From WTFY01 sp965203725 (GTDB lineage Bacteria; Pseudomonadota; Gammaproteobacteria; UBA4575): a stretch of 64,000 nt of DNA. Each line of letters opens with the position of its first letter. Position 1 is the stretch's first letter. A program made the position numbers and the translations under genes. Positions 9,772 to 18,885 of this stretch are shown in pieces. The DNA is taken from positions 620,001 to 684,000 of the forward strand of contig CBDBDH010000002.1 of the NCBI GenBank assembly GCA_965203725.1, in the 5' to 3' direction. Under the pieces are notes generated by a model. That model had not been told where the DNA came from. It searched no databases and saw only the letters and a list, made by a program, of their open reading frames with translations.

Positions 9772-11454
9772 ATGTCTGAAAGAGATACAAAGGAACAAAG
9801 GAACTATGAAGAAGAGCTTCGGCGCCGCTTGAAGATTCTTCAAGAAAAGTTCAAGGAAGGAAAGATTCGTATTGTTAAAGGATCAGGAGTAGAGAAAAGT
9901 CTATTAGCGGTACGAACAGGCTCTGATGGTGAAGTTGACCTTGAAACAGTCGATGCTTTTGTGAGAGCCACAGCGTCAGCAGTTACGGTTGTACATGATC
10001 GTGAAGAACTGAAAAAAAAAGCATCTCTCAATGAAATACAAAGTACGTACTTCAAATTTATCGAACAGCACTTTGGTCGCACTTACAAAATTATGGTCGA
10101 ACGTAATCTAACGCCACATGATGTGGGCAGTGCAGCGACTCAAAACCCTACAGCAGTAGAAGAAGTAACAGAAAATCTGGAAGAGTTTCTTGAATTGATT
10201 GACAGATTTTGGTCTGGTGCAGGGGAGATAGCCCGTACACATGTCGAAGACATGCGTGGAAATATCAAGGGTATTTTTGGCGGAGACTTGTTTCCGTTAA
10301 ATAATGAAAATATAGCTTCCAAGTGCGGTATATATACTGACACTATAGTTCTTCCCGATCCTTTTCTTAGGTCTAGGCTTATCTTCAAGCACTATAGCAA
10401 GGAAGATAAAGCATATTATTTTATAAAACACGCAATGAACATACTGCAGTACAAGTTACTAGCTTGTGCAGCAGTAGATGTTCCGATAGTAGTTATCCTG
10501 CCAGATTATTCATTTCTTGACAGTGATGAGCAGGAGTTCTATGCCAAGCTCGGACGAGAAGATGCATTGGTCCACTCAGCAAGGTTATTCGGGAGGGATT
10601 TTGAGTCAGTGGATGAGTTGCTTGAGTTCTGTAGATCACTGGATACTGTTGAGAAAGCCATCGCAGAAATTGAAACACCTGATAGAGTTCTTTTTGACAC
10701 AGAATGGGGTAAAGACCCTGCTACACAAATTCAAAAAGCTCTAGACGATAAACACTCCATACCGTTTGAGGATGTCTCACCTGGTGACGTTCTTGCCTTA
10801 GAGTCTCTAGGGCGTATGGGCGTCAGTAATGAGCTTCTCCTCAAAGCACGTCGCTTGAATGGCACTCCTATCATCGATGCTCCAACTTCATGGCAGTACC
10901 TTGTATGGAAGATGGAATATGACGCAGAAAGGGCTGAGCAGAAAACCAATCTTAAAGATCTGCACATTGTAAAGGGTCTTCAAGATCTAGCTGGGAGTGA
11001 TATGCAATGGATCGGTAATATTCCTATCGAGGCACTTGTAGAAGTACGTCAACAGGGTGCAATGGATGAGATACGGAATGTTCTCGGCAATGGTGTGAAT
11101 GAGCTTATCAACTCTAATCCAGACAATTTTTATCGCAGCAGAGACCAAATATTTGACAATATCAGTGAGGCATTCCGACAACATCAAAGGAATATCGATA
11201 ATTTGAGAGACAAGAGATGGAAGTTTGCAGGTCATGACATCGGCTCTTGGTTAGTAATGGGATCACTTGAAGTCACTGCAGCAGCGATAGGGATGCCAGT
11301 TTGGGGGCTTGCTGGATTTGCAGCAGACCAACTATTGGATGCTCCAAAACTGAAAGATATCCCAAAATCTTTTCGGGACTTGGCGGATGAGAGTAATAGG
11401 ATCCAAAAATCTCCGGTTGGCATGCTATTTAATGTGAGAAAGAAAAATCCTTAA
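9772..11454 (+). CDS. Large hypothetical protein, island cargo
   Basis: 560 residues, no family recognised. The start ATG at 9772 follows a purine-rich AAGGAACA. The N-terminal 40 residues are highly charged and coiled-coil-like. The middle (about 185-400) has alternating beta/alpha character, including YTDTIVLPDPFLRSR and VPIVVILPDYSFL. The C-terminal region has a 30-residue hydrophobic stretch (about 493-525, SWLVMGSLEVTAAAIG onward) that could be a membrane hairpin. A soluble sensor with a C-terminal membrane-active segment would fit, but this is speculation. It stands 5' of the TIR gene on the same strand, 227 bp away. Confidence 0.6.
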   Translation: MSERDTKEQRNYEEELRRRLKILQEKFKEGKIRIVKGSGVEKSLLAVRTGSDGEVDLETVDAFVRATASAVTVVHDREELKKKASLNEIQSTYFKFIEQHFGRTYKIMVERNLTPHDVGSAATQNPTAVEEVTENLEEFLELIDRFWSGAGEIARTHVEDMRGNIKGIFGGDLFPLNNENIASKCGIYTDTIVLPDPFLRSRLIFKHYSKEDKAYYFIKHAMNILQYKLLACAAVDVPIVVILPDYSFLDSDEQEFYAKLGREDALVHSARLFGRDFESVDELLEFCRSLDTVEKAIAEIETPDRVLFDTEWGKDPATQIQKALDDKHSIPFEDVSPGDVLALESLGRMGVSNELLLKARRLNGTPIIDAPTSWQYLVWKMEYDAERAEQKTNLKDLHIVKGLQDLAGSDMQWIGNIPIEALVEVRQQGAMDEIRNVLGNGVNELINSNPDNFYRSRDQIFDNISEAFRQHQRNIDNLRDKRWKFAGHDIGSWLVMGSLEVTAAAIGMPVWGLAGFAADQLLDAPKLKDIPKSFRDLADESNRIQKSPVGMLFNVRKKNP

Positions 11455-11681
11455 CATAGGAAAGGGCTACAACAGACTCTTGCTGCGCTTTTTTGTACCG
11501 TGAAACACCATGGAAGTTTTCAAGTCTCTACGTGAGGGGCTGAAATTCGGGTAGGCAAATATTAGCTTAGGTGGTTTATCCAAACATCAAACAATTTTTG
11601 AAAATGGATACTATGAGTCATTTTTTGCAAAATATATGTGTGGTTAAGTAATAGGTTCAATAAGGGGCACGTGAGGCTGGA

Positions 11682-12548
11682 ATGTATAATCTTTTGACAC
11701 GGTTTGATTATGCTCAAGAATACTGGGAGCAGCACGAGGCAGGTGTGGCCCAATTTCCGCTTGGACGTGTTTTTGAATATACCGATTCAGATATTGCTCA
11801 GAAGTATACAAAAGAACAAAACATTCCTGATTTCGATGCTTTGAAGGAGTTCCCATGTCTATTTACTTATGAAGGCACTAGCGTCACAGGAATTATCGGA
11901 ACTATCACGGCAGCTAAAATTCAGGGCAAGGATGTCGAGTTGACGTACACGTTACAGAGCGAGTACCCAAAAATACCTATGAACGAAGATCAAATATTTC
12001 GCCGTTTAGGAATATCAGATGGATGGGAAAGAAGCAGAACGTACTGGGCTGTTAAGGATATTGATTTATTTCAGTATGCTACCAGGATGCTCTATGAGCA
12101 ATCCGAGAACCAAATATCCTTATCCAATGGTGAGATGAAAAAGCTGTGGGGAAATAACTACAACGGGAGAAAACGCGTATTTCTAAGCCACAAGGCGAAA
12201 GACAGGGCTAAAGTTTCTGGTATCAAACAAGTTCTAGAGAAAGAGAATGCCAGCTGCTTTGTGGCTCATGATGACATTCCACCTGGATCCCAATGGCCGA
12301 ATGAAATCGTTAAAGCACTTAATACGATGGATATATTTATTGGTTTCGTCACAGATGAATTTCATCAGGGAAGCTGGACTGATCAGGAGATCGGATATGC
12401 CTACAGGCGAGATGTTCCTAGAATGTTCGTGAAGTTGGAGAATGCTGATCCAAAAGGCTTCATGTCCACAGAGCAGGCATTAGAAACAAGCTGGGAAAGT
12501 GCATCTAGTGCAGTCATAGAACATCTAAGGGATGAAAACTTGATATAA
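11682..12548 (+). CDS. TIR-domain protein with unknown N-terminal domain
   Basis: 288 residues. Residues 164-260 are a bacterial TIR domain: strand A RVFLSHKAKD, the loop HDDIPPGSQWPNEIVKAL, strand D MDIFIGFVTDEF and the SWTDQEIGYA helix. E236 corresponds by position to the catalytic glutamate of NAD-cleaving TIRs such as SARM1. It is therefore probably an NAD+-consuming or NAD-signal-making enzyme. The N-terminal 155 residues are mixed alpha/beta and unrecognised; they may sense the trigger. No ThsA-like or STING partner is adjacent, so assignment to Thoeris is not supported. Confidence 0.82.
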   Translation: MYNLLTRFDYAQEYWEQHEAGVAQFPLGRVFEYTDSDIAQKYTKEQNIPDFDALKEFPCLFTYEGTSVTGIIGTITAAKIQGKDVELTYTLQSEYPKIPMNEDQIFRRLGISDGWERSRTYWAVKDIDLFQYATRMLYEQSENQISLSNGEMKKLWGNNYNGRKRVFLSHKAKDRAKVSGIKQVLEKENASCFVAHDDIPPGSQWPNEIVKALNTMDIFIGFVTDEFHQGSWTDQEIGYAYRRDVPRMFVKLENADPKGFMSTEQALETSWESASSAVIEHLRDENLI

Positions 12549-12878
12549 GTACACACTTGATCTCTTTCCAAAGAGTACTAAAGCTGTTTGTAAGAATGGC
12601 ATGGTAAGAGAAGCCTCCGTGAACTTAAGACATGTTGACGGCACCGACAAACAACCGATTTGCCTGTGCTCAGGGGTCTGATATTTAGGCTAAATTGTTA
12701 CTCTGCAGCTTTTCAAACTTGATGTTCTGGGTATAGAACTGCAGATAGGGTAATTCGTGCATCTCATGAAGCGGCCATACTTGCCCATTTCGTCAAGGGC
12801 AGGTGTTTAAGTATCAAGTAAGTCGACAGAAGAACTGAAAGTCTAAGAATGATGACCCGAAATCAAAACTTGGGGTAG

Positions 12879-13070
12879 ATTCTTGATGAGAACAAAGCAG
12901 GGCTACAGATTTTCTGGGAGAAACTTGAACATCAAGTAGACGATGACGTTGCGTCATCTTCAGGACAAGTACTAAGAATTCTTTTAAGCGGCGTGGTTGC
13001 AGAAGGATCGTTACAGGAAAGAGATGAAAAGGTAGAACAGTTAGAAAAAGTTGTTAGAGGAGAGGAGTAG
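12879..13070 (+). pseudogene. Gene fragment without start codon
   Basis: An open frame of 63 codons with protein-like composition (IFWEKLEHQVDDD, VLRILLSGVVAEG, KVEQLEKVVRGEE) is preceded directly by a stop codon, with no usable ATG. It looks like the C-terminus of a lost gene. The rest of 12549-12878 shows nothing convincing. Confidence 0.35.
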
Positions 13071-13088
13071 GAGGAAGTAGGTTACATC

Positions 13089-13208
13089 ATGAGCATTCCC
13101 ATAACAGCGTCCATGTTTTACGACTTGGTGCACTGTCCGCACCGGGTGAGGATGGCGCTTTTGTCGACCTATGATGTGCGCGACAACCATCAACACCGTA
13201 TGCTGTAA
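13089..13208 (+). pseudogene. Truncated N-terminus of a RecB-like nuclease protein (TM0106-type)
   Basis: An ATG at 13089 opens 39 codons: MSIPITASMFYDLVHCPHRV, then 19 further residues to a stop at 13206. The ITASMxYDLVxCPHRVxxD pattern is, from memory, the start of predicted RecB-family nucleases (COG2251), which run several hundred residues. The core is gone, so this is probably a deletion remnant at a junction next to the DUF262 gene. Confidence 0.4.
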
Positions 13209-13266
13209 ATGATTGTGTTTCAGTGCTAAGCTGCATCAACGACCTTTCCAAGTTTTTCTTAGGTAC

Positions 13267-15372
13267 TTACGTGTCCGTTTCTCCATTCCCCATCTGCTTT
13301 TCGAAAGACTGCCGTACTAGGCTCATTACATAGGGTAATTCTTCTATACTGCTAAACTTTACCCTGACATCCCCATTCCCCCATCGACCAAGACCTGTGA
13401 TATCTCTAGCCAAGTTTTTCTGGTCATACAATTCATGGAATTGCATGTTAAGCGTCAGCTTAAGACACCTTTTCAACGGTATAACGTCCACGAAATTTGT
13501 TTCTGCTTTGTAGGCCACATAAAGTTTTAGGAATTCCTCAGCCACACATGGATTGATTGCCAGTACCTGAGTTCGGAAGGCTTCAAACAAGTCTCGCATG
13601 GGTGCGCCTATTGTAAGGTTAGGATGGTCATCGATCGTATAACTAGCGGGTTTCTTCAAGTATTCTGCAAATGATTCAAGCTCCTCAGGTGTTATACGAG
13701 GCATGGCCCATACCTTCGTTGCGATTGAGGCAAGCTTGTTTGCCCGTCCTCTAATGGCAGCATCATTCCAAACTTCACAGGCACCGAGACCTTCGTTTAA
13801 CTTTAGAGGACTTTCACAAAATCCTCCTTTCATATCTCGTTTCTCTACAAATGAACGATCACTGTATTCAGAGTTGTATCCTGTCAGAGTGAGGTTTCCC
13901 AGTGTATGTAGCCAGGTTTCCTGTATATCCTTCCACTCAGACCCGAGGTCCTGTTTCCATCTGTCAGACAAATTCTGATTTTGCGGAAGTATATGTTCAA
14001 TCGTGTATTCATCTACCGGAACTCGCTCTTTACGATTGTGGTTCTCCAGACGGCGCAGGAAGTAGCTAATGCGACGAAAGTTGTAGAGATCTCGCCCAAC
14101 AAGTTCACGCCGAAATTCTTCATCACGAGGAAAGCGTCTGTAGGATTGTTGTAATAACAGGTATGTCTTAATGCTTCCAAGATATCTATCTTTGTCAAGA
14201 AATCGTCCAAATGTAGCGAAAGTTTTATTCAATGAATTCGTGGGAATGTTACACACGGCGCGGCGAAATACGTAGGCCTCTATCAGCCGAACGGCTTCCT
14301 CGAAATCAGTGTGATTCAGATTGCTATTTGAATAGTCATTGTAGAGTTCAAGCAACAACGGATAAGCAACGTCTACTTTGAATTCGCGTAAATCACTAAA
14401 GCATTCTGCCAGCCTTTTATCAGTTTCCTTATTCAGGGCCATGGCGCAGTAGTAACCTGCAAAGGTATGAATGTCTGCAAGAAGTGCATCGATGTCAGAA
14501 GCCTTAATCTCAGGAGTGTTTGCATAGACCTTGAACGCTTCATAGACCGCTTTGATATTAGGGATCTTGCCTGTTTTCAACGTCAGGTAGTACCGCATGA
14601 ACCAATCAAAATGTGAGTCGTATGCCTCTTGTCCAAAAGCAACCTCCATGGGACGCCAATGGTTTTCATACAAATCAGTCTGTCGGTCAGGTTCCAGTCC
14701 CATCAGAATGAAATTACGGATAAGATCGGCTTGGCTGAGTTCACGGCCGGTTGAATTCATGCTTTCAAAGATAAGCTGCGGGTTGTCCTCGCCTCGAGTG
14801 AGTGCAATATCGACAATAAAAAGTTTGTTGAGACCACTGCAAAGTGCTCCAAGATTCCCATCAAGAGCTTTCACTTGTTTTTCAAAAAAAGCAAAGTTCT
14901 CAGAGATGCGTAGTGAGTGATCTACAGGCAGAGATTTTTGCTGAATCACGGCAAGGAGGCTGGCCTTGTCAGTCTGCGTGAGTAACAGCTTGTATCTGTC
15001 CTCGTCTTTCTCGAGGCTGTTGAGTAGGTAATAGTGGCGCAGTTTCACGGCAGAGAAACCCTTTAGAGGTTCACTATCCCCGAGTTGCCGCGCCAAAGCC
15101 TCAAGTATCAAAGTAACCGTAGTTAGTCTTTGCTGACCGTCGATCACGAGGAGCGATGGCTGGTTTGTGACCTGATAAAGACCCTTTTTGATATAAACGA
15201 TGGAACCTACAAAATGAGCGGAGATCTCATCGCTTTCACCGGTGCGTAAAATATCATTCCAGAGTTGGCGACAATGGTGCTCGGTCCAGGAGTATGTGCG
15301 CTGATATATCGGAATGATGAATTGGTGTGACTCTTTGAGGAATTCCAGAAATTTGGCTTCTGTCGCTTTCAT
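13267..15372 (-). CDS. GmrSD-like restriction protein (DUF262-DUF1524, plus DUF5655-like tail)
   Basis: About 701 residues from the ATG at 15372, which gives the typical beginning MKATEAKFLEFL; an upstream ATG at 15432 adds 20 unrelated residues. The DUF262 half (ParB/Srx-like nucleotidase fold) shows QRTYSW (24-29) and IDGQQRLTTV (77-86). The DUF1524 half has the His-Me-finger nuclease motif EHILPQ and LGNLTLTGYNSEYSDRSF. The final 110 residues resemble DUF5655. GmrSD-type enzymes cleave DNA carrying modified bases such as glucosylated hydroxymethylcytosine, using NTP hydrolysis. It is a complete single-polypeptide type IV restriction candidate. Confidence 0.85.
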   Translation of the reverse strand: MKATEAKFLEFLKESHQFIIPIYQRTYSWTEHHCRQLWNDILRTGESDEISAHFVGSIVYIKKGLYQVTNQPSLLVIDGQQRLTTVTLILEALARQLGDSEPLKGFSAVKLRHYYLLNSLEKDEDRYKLLLTQTDKASLLAVIQQKSLPVDHSLRISENFAFFEKQVKALDGNLGALCSGLNKLFIVDIALTRGEDNPQLIFESMNSTGRELSQADLIRNFILMGLEPDRQTDLYENHWRPMEVAFGQEAYDSHFDWFMRYYLTLKTGKIPNIKAVYEAFKVYANTPEIKASDIDALLADIHTFAGYYCAMALNKETDKRLAECFSDLREFKVDVAYPLLLELYNDYSNSNLNHTDFEEAVRLIEAYVFRRAVCNIPTNSLNKTFATFGRFLDKDRYLGSIKTYLLLQQSYRRFPRDEEFRRELVGRDLYNFRRISYFLRRLENHNRKERVPVDEYTIEHILPQNQNLSDRWKQDLGSEWKDIQETWLHTLGNLTLTGYNSEYSDRSFVEKRDMKGGFCESPLKLNEGLGACEVWNDAAIRGRANKLASIATKVWAMPRITPEELESFAEYLKKPASYTIDDHPNLTIGAPMRDLFEAFRTQVLAINPCVAEEFLKLYVAYKAETNFVDVIPLKRCLKLTLNMQFHELYDQKNLARDITGLGRWGNGDVRVKFSSIEELPYVMSLVRQSFEKQMGNGETDT

Positions 15373-15440
15373 GGCAAAAAACTTCTCGTACTCGTTGGAA
15401 AGATTCTTGGTATATTTTTTGATAACAGACAAATACTTTG

Positions 15441-15654
15441 GTATTCAATATGGCAAGGCGATTGAGGGCCTGATTTTGTAGGATTTGACTATTCATTCAA
15501 CCGTGGTGTGAAAATAATAACTCTCCCAGTTGGCTGGCTCAGAACATCACCAGGCCGAAAGAAATTGACAACATATCCTTTGACAACTGATGGCGAAATT
15601 TCTGACACTACTATTGATTCGTTGGGAATGGCCTTTAGAAATCTGTCTTCCTAA
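15441..15654 (+). pseudogene. Frameshifted gene fragment between DUF262 gene and 15815
   Basis: Two short frames appear to continue one another: a stretch ending YGKAIEGLIL and, in another frame, GFDYSFNRGVKIITLPVGWL onward, ending RNLSS at a stop at 15652. The composition is protein-like, but no start and no family can be named. The rest of this 440-bp interval shows nothing further. Confidence 0.25.
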
Positions 15655-15814
15655 TTCCGTTTCAGCCGATCAGAACTGTAAATTCCTGCAATTTAAACGT
15701 GCCCATCTGTTTTCTTGGTGCAATTGAGTGTTTGAATCGAATAAATATACTTTGAAGTCTAGTTTGTTCTCCTGTGTAAACAGCTCTATCTTGGGCACTG
15801 CAGGTAATCTAAAT

Positions 15815-16540
15815 TCACAGGGACTGTAATCTACTTTGGATATCGATGTCTTGAAAAGTCTTGATCCCGTGCGCTCTGTTCTTAAAGAAGTAATCGATAT
15901 GGGTTTTGTCTTCGCAAGAATTCCATGCATCAGCGATCTTTTGGGCGGGAGGGTAATCTCTACTACCGTTAAAGGTTGGGTTCGTTGCAGTTGTGAGCAG
16001 TATATCCATTTCCAAGACTGAACCATCCACAGCTTCTGGCCAGCCAATGTCTAAAAAACCGCCAGAATTGTCGACCACTCGACTCTCGCTGTCTGCATGT
16101 CTCAATTCCTCTCTGTAGTTTGGACTGGCAGCGACGTGTTCTTTCCAACCTTCACGTATCGCATCCGGTATCGGACGATTTCGATTTTCTAGAAGCACAA
16201 TACGACCCCAACTTTTGCAAGTGGTCTCGTCGGTAGAATATTTCTTGTTACTCTCCGCTGCCCAAAGATGTTTGGCTTCTTTTATAAGGTCCTCAGAATT
16301 GTTTGCAAAGCGTTGACATGGGACAGCAATCGCTTGTCCTAATTGCTGCTTATGATGGTCAAGCCCCCTAGAGAAAACCATGGTATAGGAGTTCCCCCAA
16401 TTCAAAGAACGTCGTCCATACCGAATCGGCGCCTTGACGTATTGTTTTGAATCTAGGCAGAGTCGATCTTGACGCCATTTTTCTCTTAGGCGCAAGCTAT
16501 TCCAATATAATGACCCAATGATCAGTATGCCAATCCTCAT
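15815..16540 (-). CDS. Hypothetical protein, possible gamma-glutamylcyclotransferase-like fold
   Basis: 241 residues. The ATG at 16540 has a good ribosome site (AAGGAAG, 7 bases upstream). The N-terminus MRIGILIIGSLYWN, with IRYGRRSLNWGNSYTMVFS near 39-57, suggests a beta-strand plus glycine-turn arrangement like gamma-glutamylcyclotransferase-type folds, but I cannot confirm this. The middle is alpha-helical with several Trp. It is divergent from the DUF2971 gene (67 bp apart), so the two may share a promoter region. Function unknown. Confidence 0.55.
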   Translation of the reverse strand: MRIGILIIGSLYWNSLRLREKWRQDRLCLDSKQYVKAPIRYGRRSLNWGNSYTMVFSRGLDHHKQQLGQAIAVPCQRFANNSEDLIKEAKHLWAAESNKKYSTDETTCKSWGRIVLLENRNRPIPDAIREGWKEHVAASPNYREELRHADSESRVVDNSGGFLDIGWPEAVDGSVLEMDILLTTATNPTFNGSRDYPPAQKIADAWNSCEDKTHIDYFFKNRAHGIKTFQDIDIQSRLQSL

Positions 16541-16607
16541 TTTTTCATCTTCCTTAGTTTTACACGTTAGGTGAATTACAGCTCACTCTAAGCTGATTAT
16601 TACAATT

Positions 16608-17390
16608 ATGAGAGTTTATCATTTTGTTGACGGACATCATGGTCTTCAGGATTTGAGAGAAAAGTACTTGAAGATCGCCTTGATTAATGAGTTGAATGAT
16701 CCTTTTGAACTTATGGGCGTAGATTTATCAAGCAGCAAGTATCGCCAAGCTATGGAAAAGATGAAAATGGACATGTCAGCCAAGCATGGCATTCTTTGTT
16801 TTAGTGAAAGTTGGGAAAGTCCAGTGCAATGGACACATTACGCAAATAGACATACAGGGTTATGTCTTGGATTTGATGTGCCTGATAAGTTTCTTGTTAG
16901 GGTAAAGTATTGTGATGAACGATTGTCCGGTGATAGTTATTTTGCTTCACTTGAGGTCCTTGAAGCTAGAATTTGGACTGAGATGGTTGACTGTATCGGA
17001 CAACCAGAATCTCGCCAGGCATTTGATAAAAAACATAAAGAGTGTCTTGCACTAGTAGACCGACGATTGCGTGAAGAAAGCGAAACGGATGAAAAGGGCC
17101 AGGACTTCATGGCAGAAATTTTGTCTACAAAGTACTCTCACTGGAAATACGAAAAAGAGTATCGAGTTTTTAGAGAATTGGATGAGGAGATCAAGATGAA
17201 TAGCCTATATTTTGCAGCCTTCTCTGATGAATTAGAGCTTAAGGAAGTGATAGTCGGTGTTCGTTCTTGGGTAACGCGTGCAGAAGTAGCAGCTCGGCTA
17301 GGGAGGCTGACTAATAATGTCGATATCTTTAAGGTCCGTGAGGATTTCCGTGAATTTTCCATGGTACGGGATGAAAGGAATACGTTTTAA
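16608..17390 (+). CDS. DUF2971 family protein
   Basis: 260 residues with the family landmarks: LNDPFEL (about 29-35), GILCFSESWESPVQWTHYA with HTGLCLGFDV, and KYSHWKYEKEYRVF in the C-terminal half. DUF2971 proteins are frequent in mobile islands beside restriction genes and are suspected conflict-system components, but no activity is established to my knowledge. The conserved Asn, Trp, His and Glu/Arg residues look like an enzyme active site. No partner gene is tightly linked; the next gene starts 273 bp downstream. Confidence 0.75.
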   Translation: MRVYHFVDGHHGLQDLREKYLKIALINELNDPFELMGVDLSSSKYRQAMEKMKMDMSAKHGILCFSESWESPVQWTHYANRHTGLCLGFDVPDKFLVRVKYCDERLSGDSYFASLEVLEARIWTEMVDCIGQPESRQAFDKKHKECLALVDRRLREESETDEKGQDFMAEILSTKYSHWKYEKEYRVFRELDEEIKMNSLYFAAFSDELELKEVIVGVRSWVTRAEVAARLGRLTNNVDIFKVREDFREFSMVRDERNTF

Positions 17391-17663
17391 ATTAGGGCCA
17401 CTATTTATCTTCTGAGGGACTAATTAATAATAACGAGACCACTTTTAAGTAGTTGCTTAGACCGCTTGACTTGAGCTCGTGAGAGTTTTATCTCCAAAAC
17501 TGGTCCTAACTAAAGGAAGGCATGACATAGAAAAGTAGTGAGATATACACTACTACAATGTGAGTAATTGCTCTTTAGTTAAAATATATTACCTACCGTT
17601 AACTCTGAGTGGAGTTCATGAAATTCTAGTTGCTATGAATCCAACCTGTTCACAAAAAATTAG

Positions 17664-18308
17664 GTGACCATCTTGGAACTTGTCCAAAGGATTAAGGAAA
17701 TAATCCAAAGAGATAATCTTGAGGACTGGTTTGATGATTTCCCCTGGCTTACAGGCCAACTCGGAAACATCGACAGTCCCGTCTGGTTCATTGGGGAAAA
17801 CCCCAGCCTTTACGGTGTAAGAAATATTGATCGAAGATCCGTAGACAAAACCGAGAACCTGCAATGGAACTCCAGCAGTGGTGACAAGTTGCTTCGTGAG
17901 GCTCTATCCGAGGCTGGCCTAAAGCGTGGGTTGCCAGAATCAAATGAAGGCTGGGAGTGCTATATAACGAATGCAGTTAAAGAGCCAGAGATCGTTAATG
18001 AAAGGAACAAGAAAAAACGAGATTCAAGCTACTGGAAAGAGCAAGCTGAACGATGGATGCCTGTGCTTCAAGAGCAGATACACACTGGCAGGCCTGAGGT
18101 GCTGGTGGCTCTTGGGGGTCAGGCGGAGAAAATCCTGAAGTACATGATAACAATCGGACTTCAAGTGCCGAAGATCGAAAAAATACACCACTATTCATAC
18201 ATTATGAAACGACCCGAAGCGGGTACAAGAAGAGGTCCTGGGCATCCTGATAGAATTTTGGGATTCAAAAATAGCGTAAGAGAAATCGCAAGAATGTACT
18301 CTATATAA
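17664..18308 (+). CDS. Uracil-DNA-glycosylase-superfamily-like protein
   Basis: 214 residues from a GTG at 17664, whose GTGA overlaps the stop of a 10-codon ATG frame starting at 17636; translational coupling to that leader is possible. The UDG-fold pattern is visible: VWFIGENPSLY (40-50, motif I-like loop), YITNAVK (100-106) and the core strand PEVLVALGGQAEKIL. The usual catalytic Asp/Asn of motif I is replaced by Glu in GENPS. Likely roles are base excision from DNA or a nucleotide-binding relative. It could act on modified phage DNA; that is inference from context. Confidence 0.65.
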   Translation: MTILELVQRIKEIIQRDNLEDWFDDFPWLTGQLGNIDSPVWFIGENPSLYGVRNIDRRSVDKTENLQWNSSSGDKLLREALSEAGLKRGLPESNEGWECYITNAVKEPEIVNERNKKKRDSSYWKEQAERWMPVLQEQIHTGRPEVLVALGGQAEKILKYMITIGLQVPKIEKIHHYSYIMKRPEAGTRRGPGHPDRILGFKNSVREIARMYSI

Positions 18309-18412
18309 CTCAGGTCAATGTAGCCTTCTCACAAAGAGGGACCTGGATGTTGGTGTGCTAGCTAAGTAGAGTAGCACCCACCCTATAGATCATGAGTTAG
18401 TGTAAATGCTCG

Positions 18413-18559
18413 TTACAGAAACTTTGAAATAACCAGAATAACAGGCAAACCGATTCCCCACGTCCATAAGATTAAAATTAGAAGTTGGAAGACCTCTCGC
18501 CCATTTTTAGGTATTGCATGATCCGTCCAATCTAAAACTTTCTGCATCATTCTGCCCAT
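18413..18559 (-). CDS. 48-residue single-pass membrane peptide
   Basis: The ATG at 18559 is preceded by AGGAT, and the frame has 48 codons. The N-terminal half is polar (MGRMMQKVLDWTDHA...). Residues 26-48 form one hydrophobic segment with two Trp and Gly/Pro in the middle, ending SKFL. It is 65 bp downstream of the DUF4258-like gene on the same strand, so the three minus-strand genes may form one operon. Small membrane peptides near toxins and regulators can be effectors or anchors; the function here is unknown. Confidence 0.45.
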   Translation of the reverse strand: MGRMMQKVLDWTDHAIPKNGREVFQLLILILWTWGIGLPVILVISKFL

Positions 18560-18624
18560 TGCATCCTACTAGCTACTCTGTTATTTCCATGAAAAGGAAC
18601 ATGGTTTTCTGATTCTTCGACTAT

Positions 18625-18885
18625 TTATCGGATTGATGCTGTTTGATGGTAGGTGGTAACAAGGTGACCATCTGCTATTACAAGTACTTTGCCTTTTAAC
18701 CGTTCAATTTTAGCAATTTGATTTTTGTAGGCTCGGATTACCCTGGCTGCATCCCGTTTCCTGAGCATGATCCGGTTCCGTCCAATTTCAGTACCATGCT
18801 CCAGAAGGAGGTCCAAGTCTGTTTCACGTAGGCCGCGCTGAGACATTCTGGTCTCGCCGTGGCACGTAATTGTAAGAGAGTTCAC
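18625..18885 (-). CDS. DUF4258-like small protein, candidate toxin
   Basis: 86 residues from a GTG at 18885 that overlaps the stop of the regulator gene (GTGA). SQRGLRETDLDLLLEHGTEI and the final strand LVIADGHLVTTYHQ match the DUF4258 pattern, a small alpha/beta fold related in shape to RelE/BrnT-type ribonucleases. Translational coupling to an XRE regulator is the usual layout of toxin-antitoxin modules, but the regulator here is much larger than normal antitoxins. Confidence 0.6.
   Translation of the reverse strand: MNSLTITCHGETRMSQRGLRETDLDLLLEHGTEIGRNRIMLRKRDAARVIRAYKNQIAKIERLKGKVLVIADGHLVTTYHQTASIR

Noticed and set aside
11682..12548. Assignment of the TIR gene to Thoeris
   Set aside because: No ThsA-like partner nearby; the preceding 560-residue protein shows no SIR2 or SLOG motifs.
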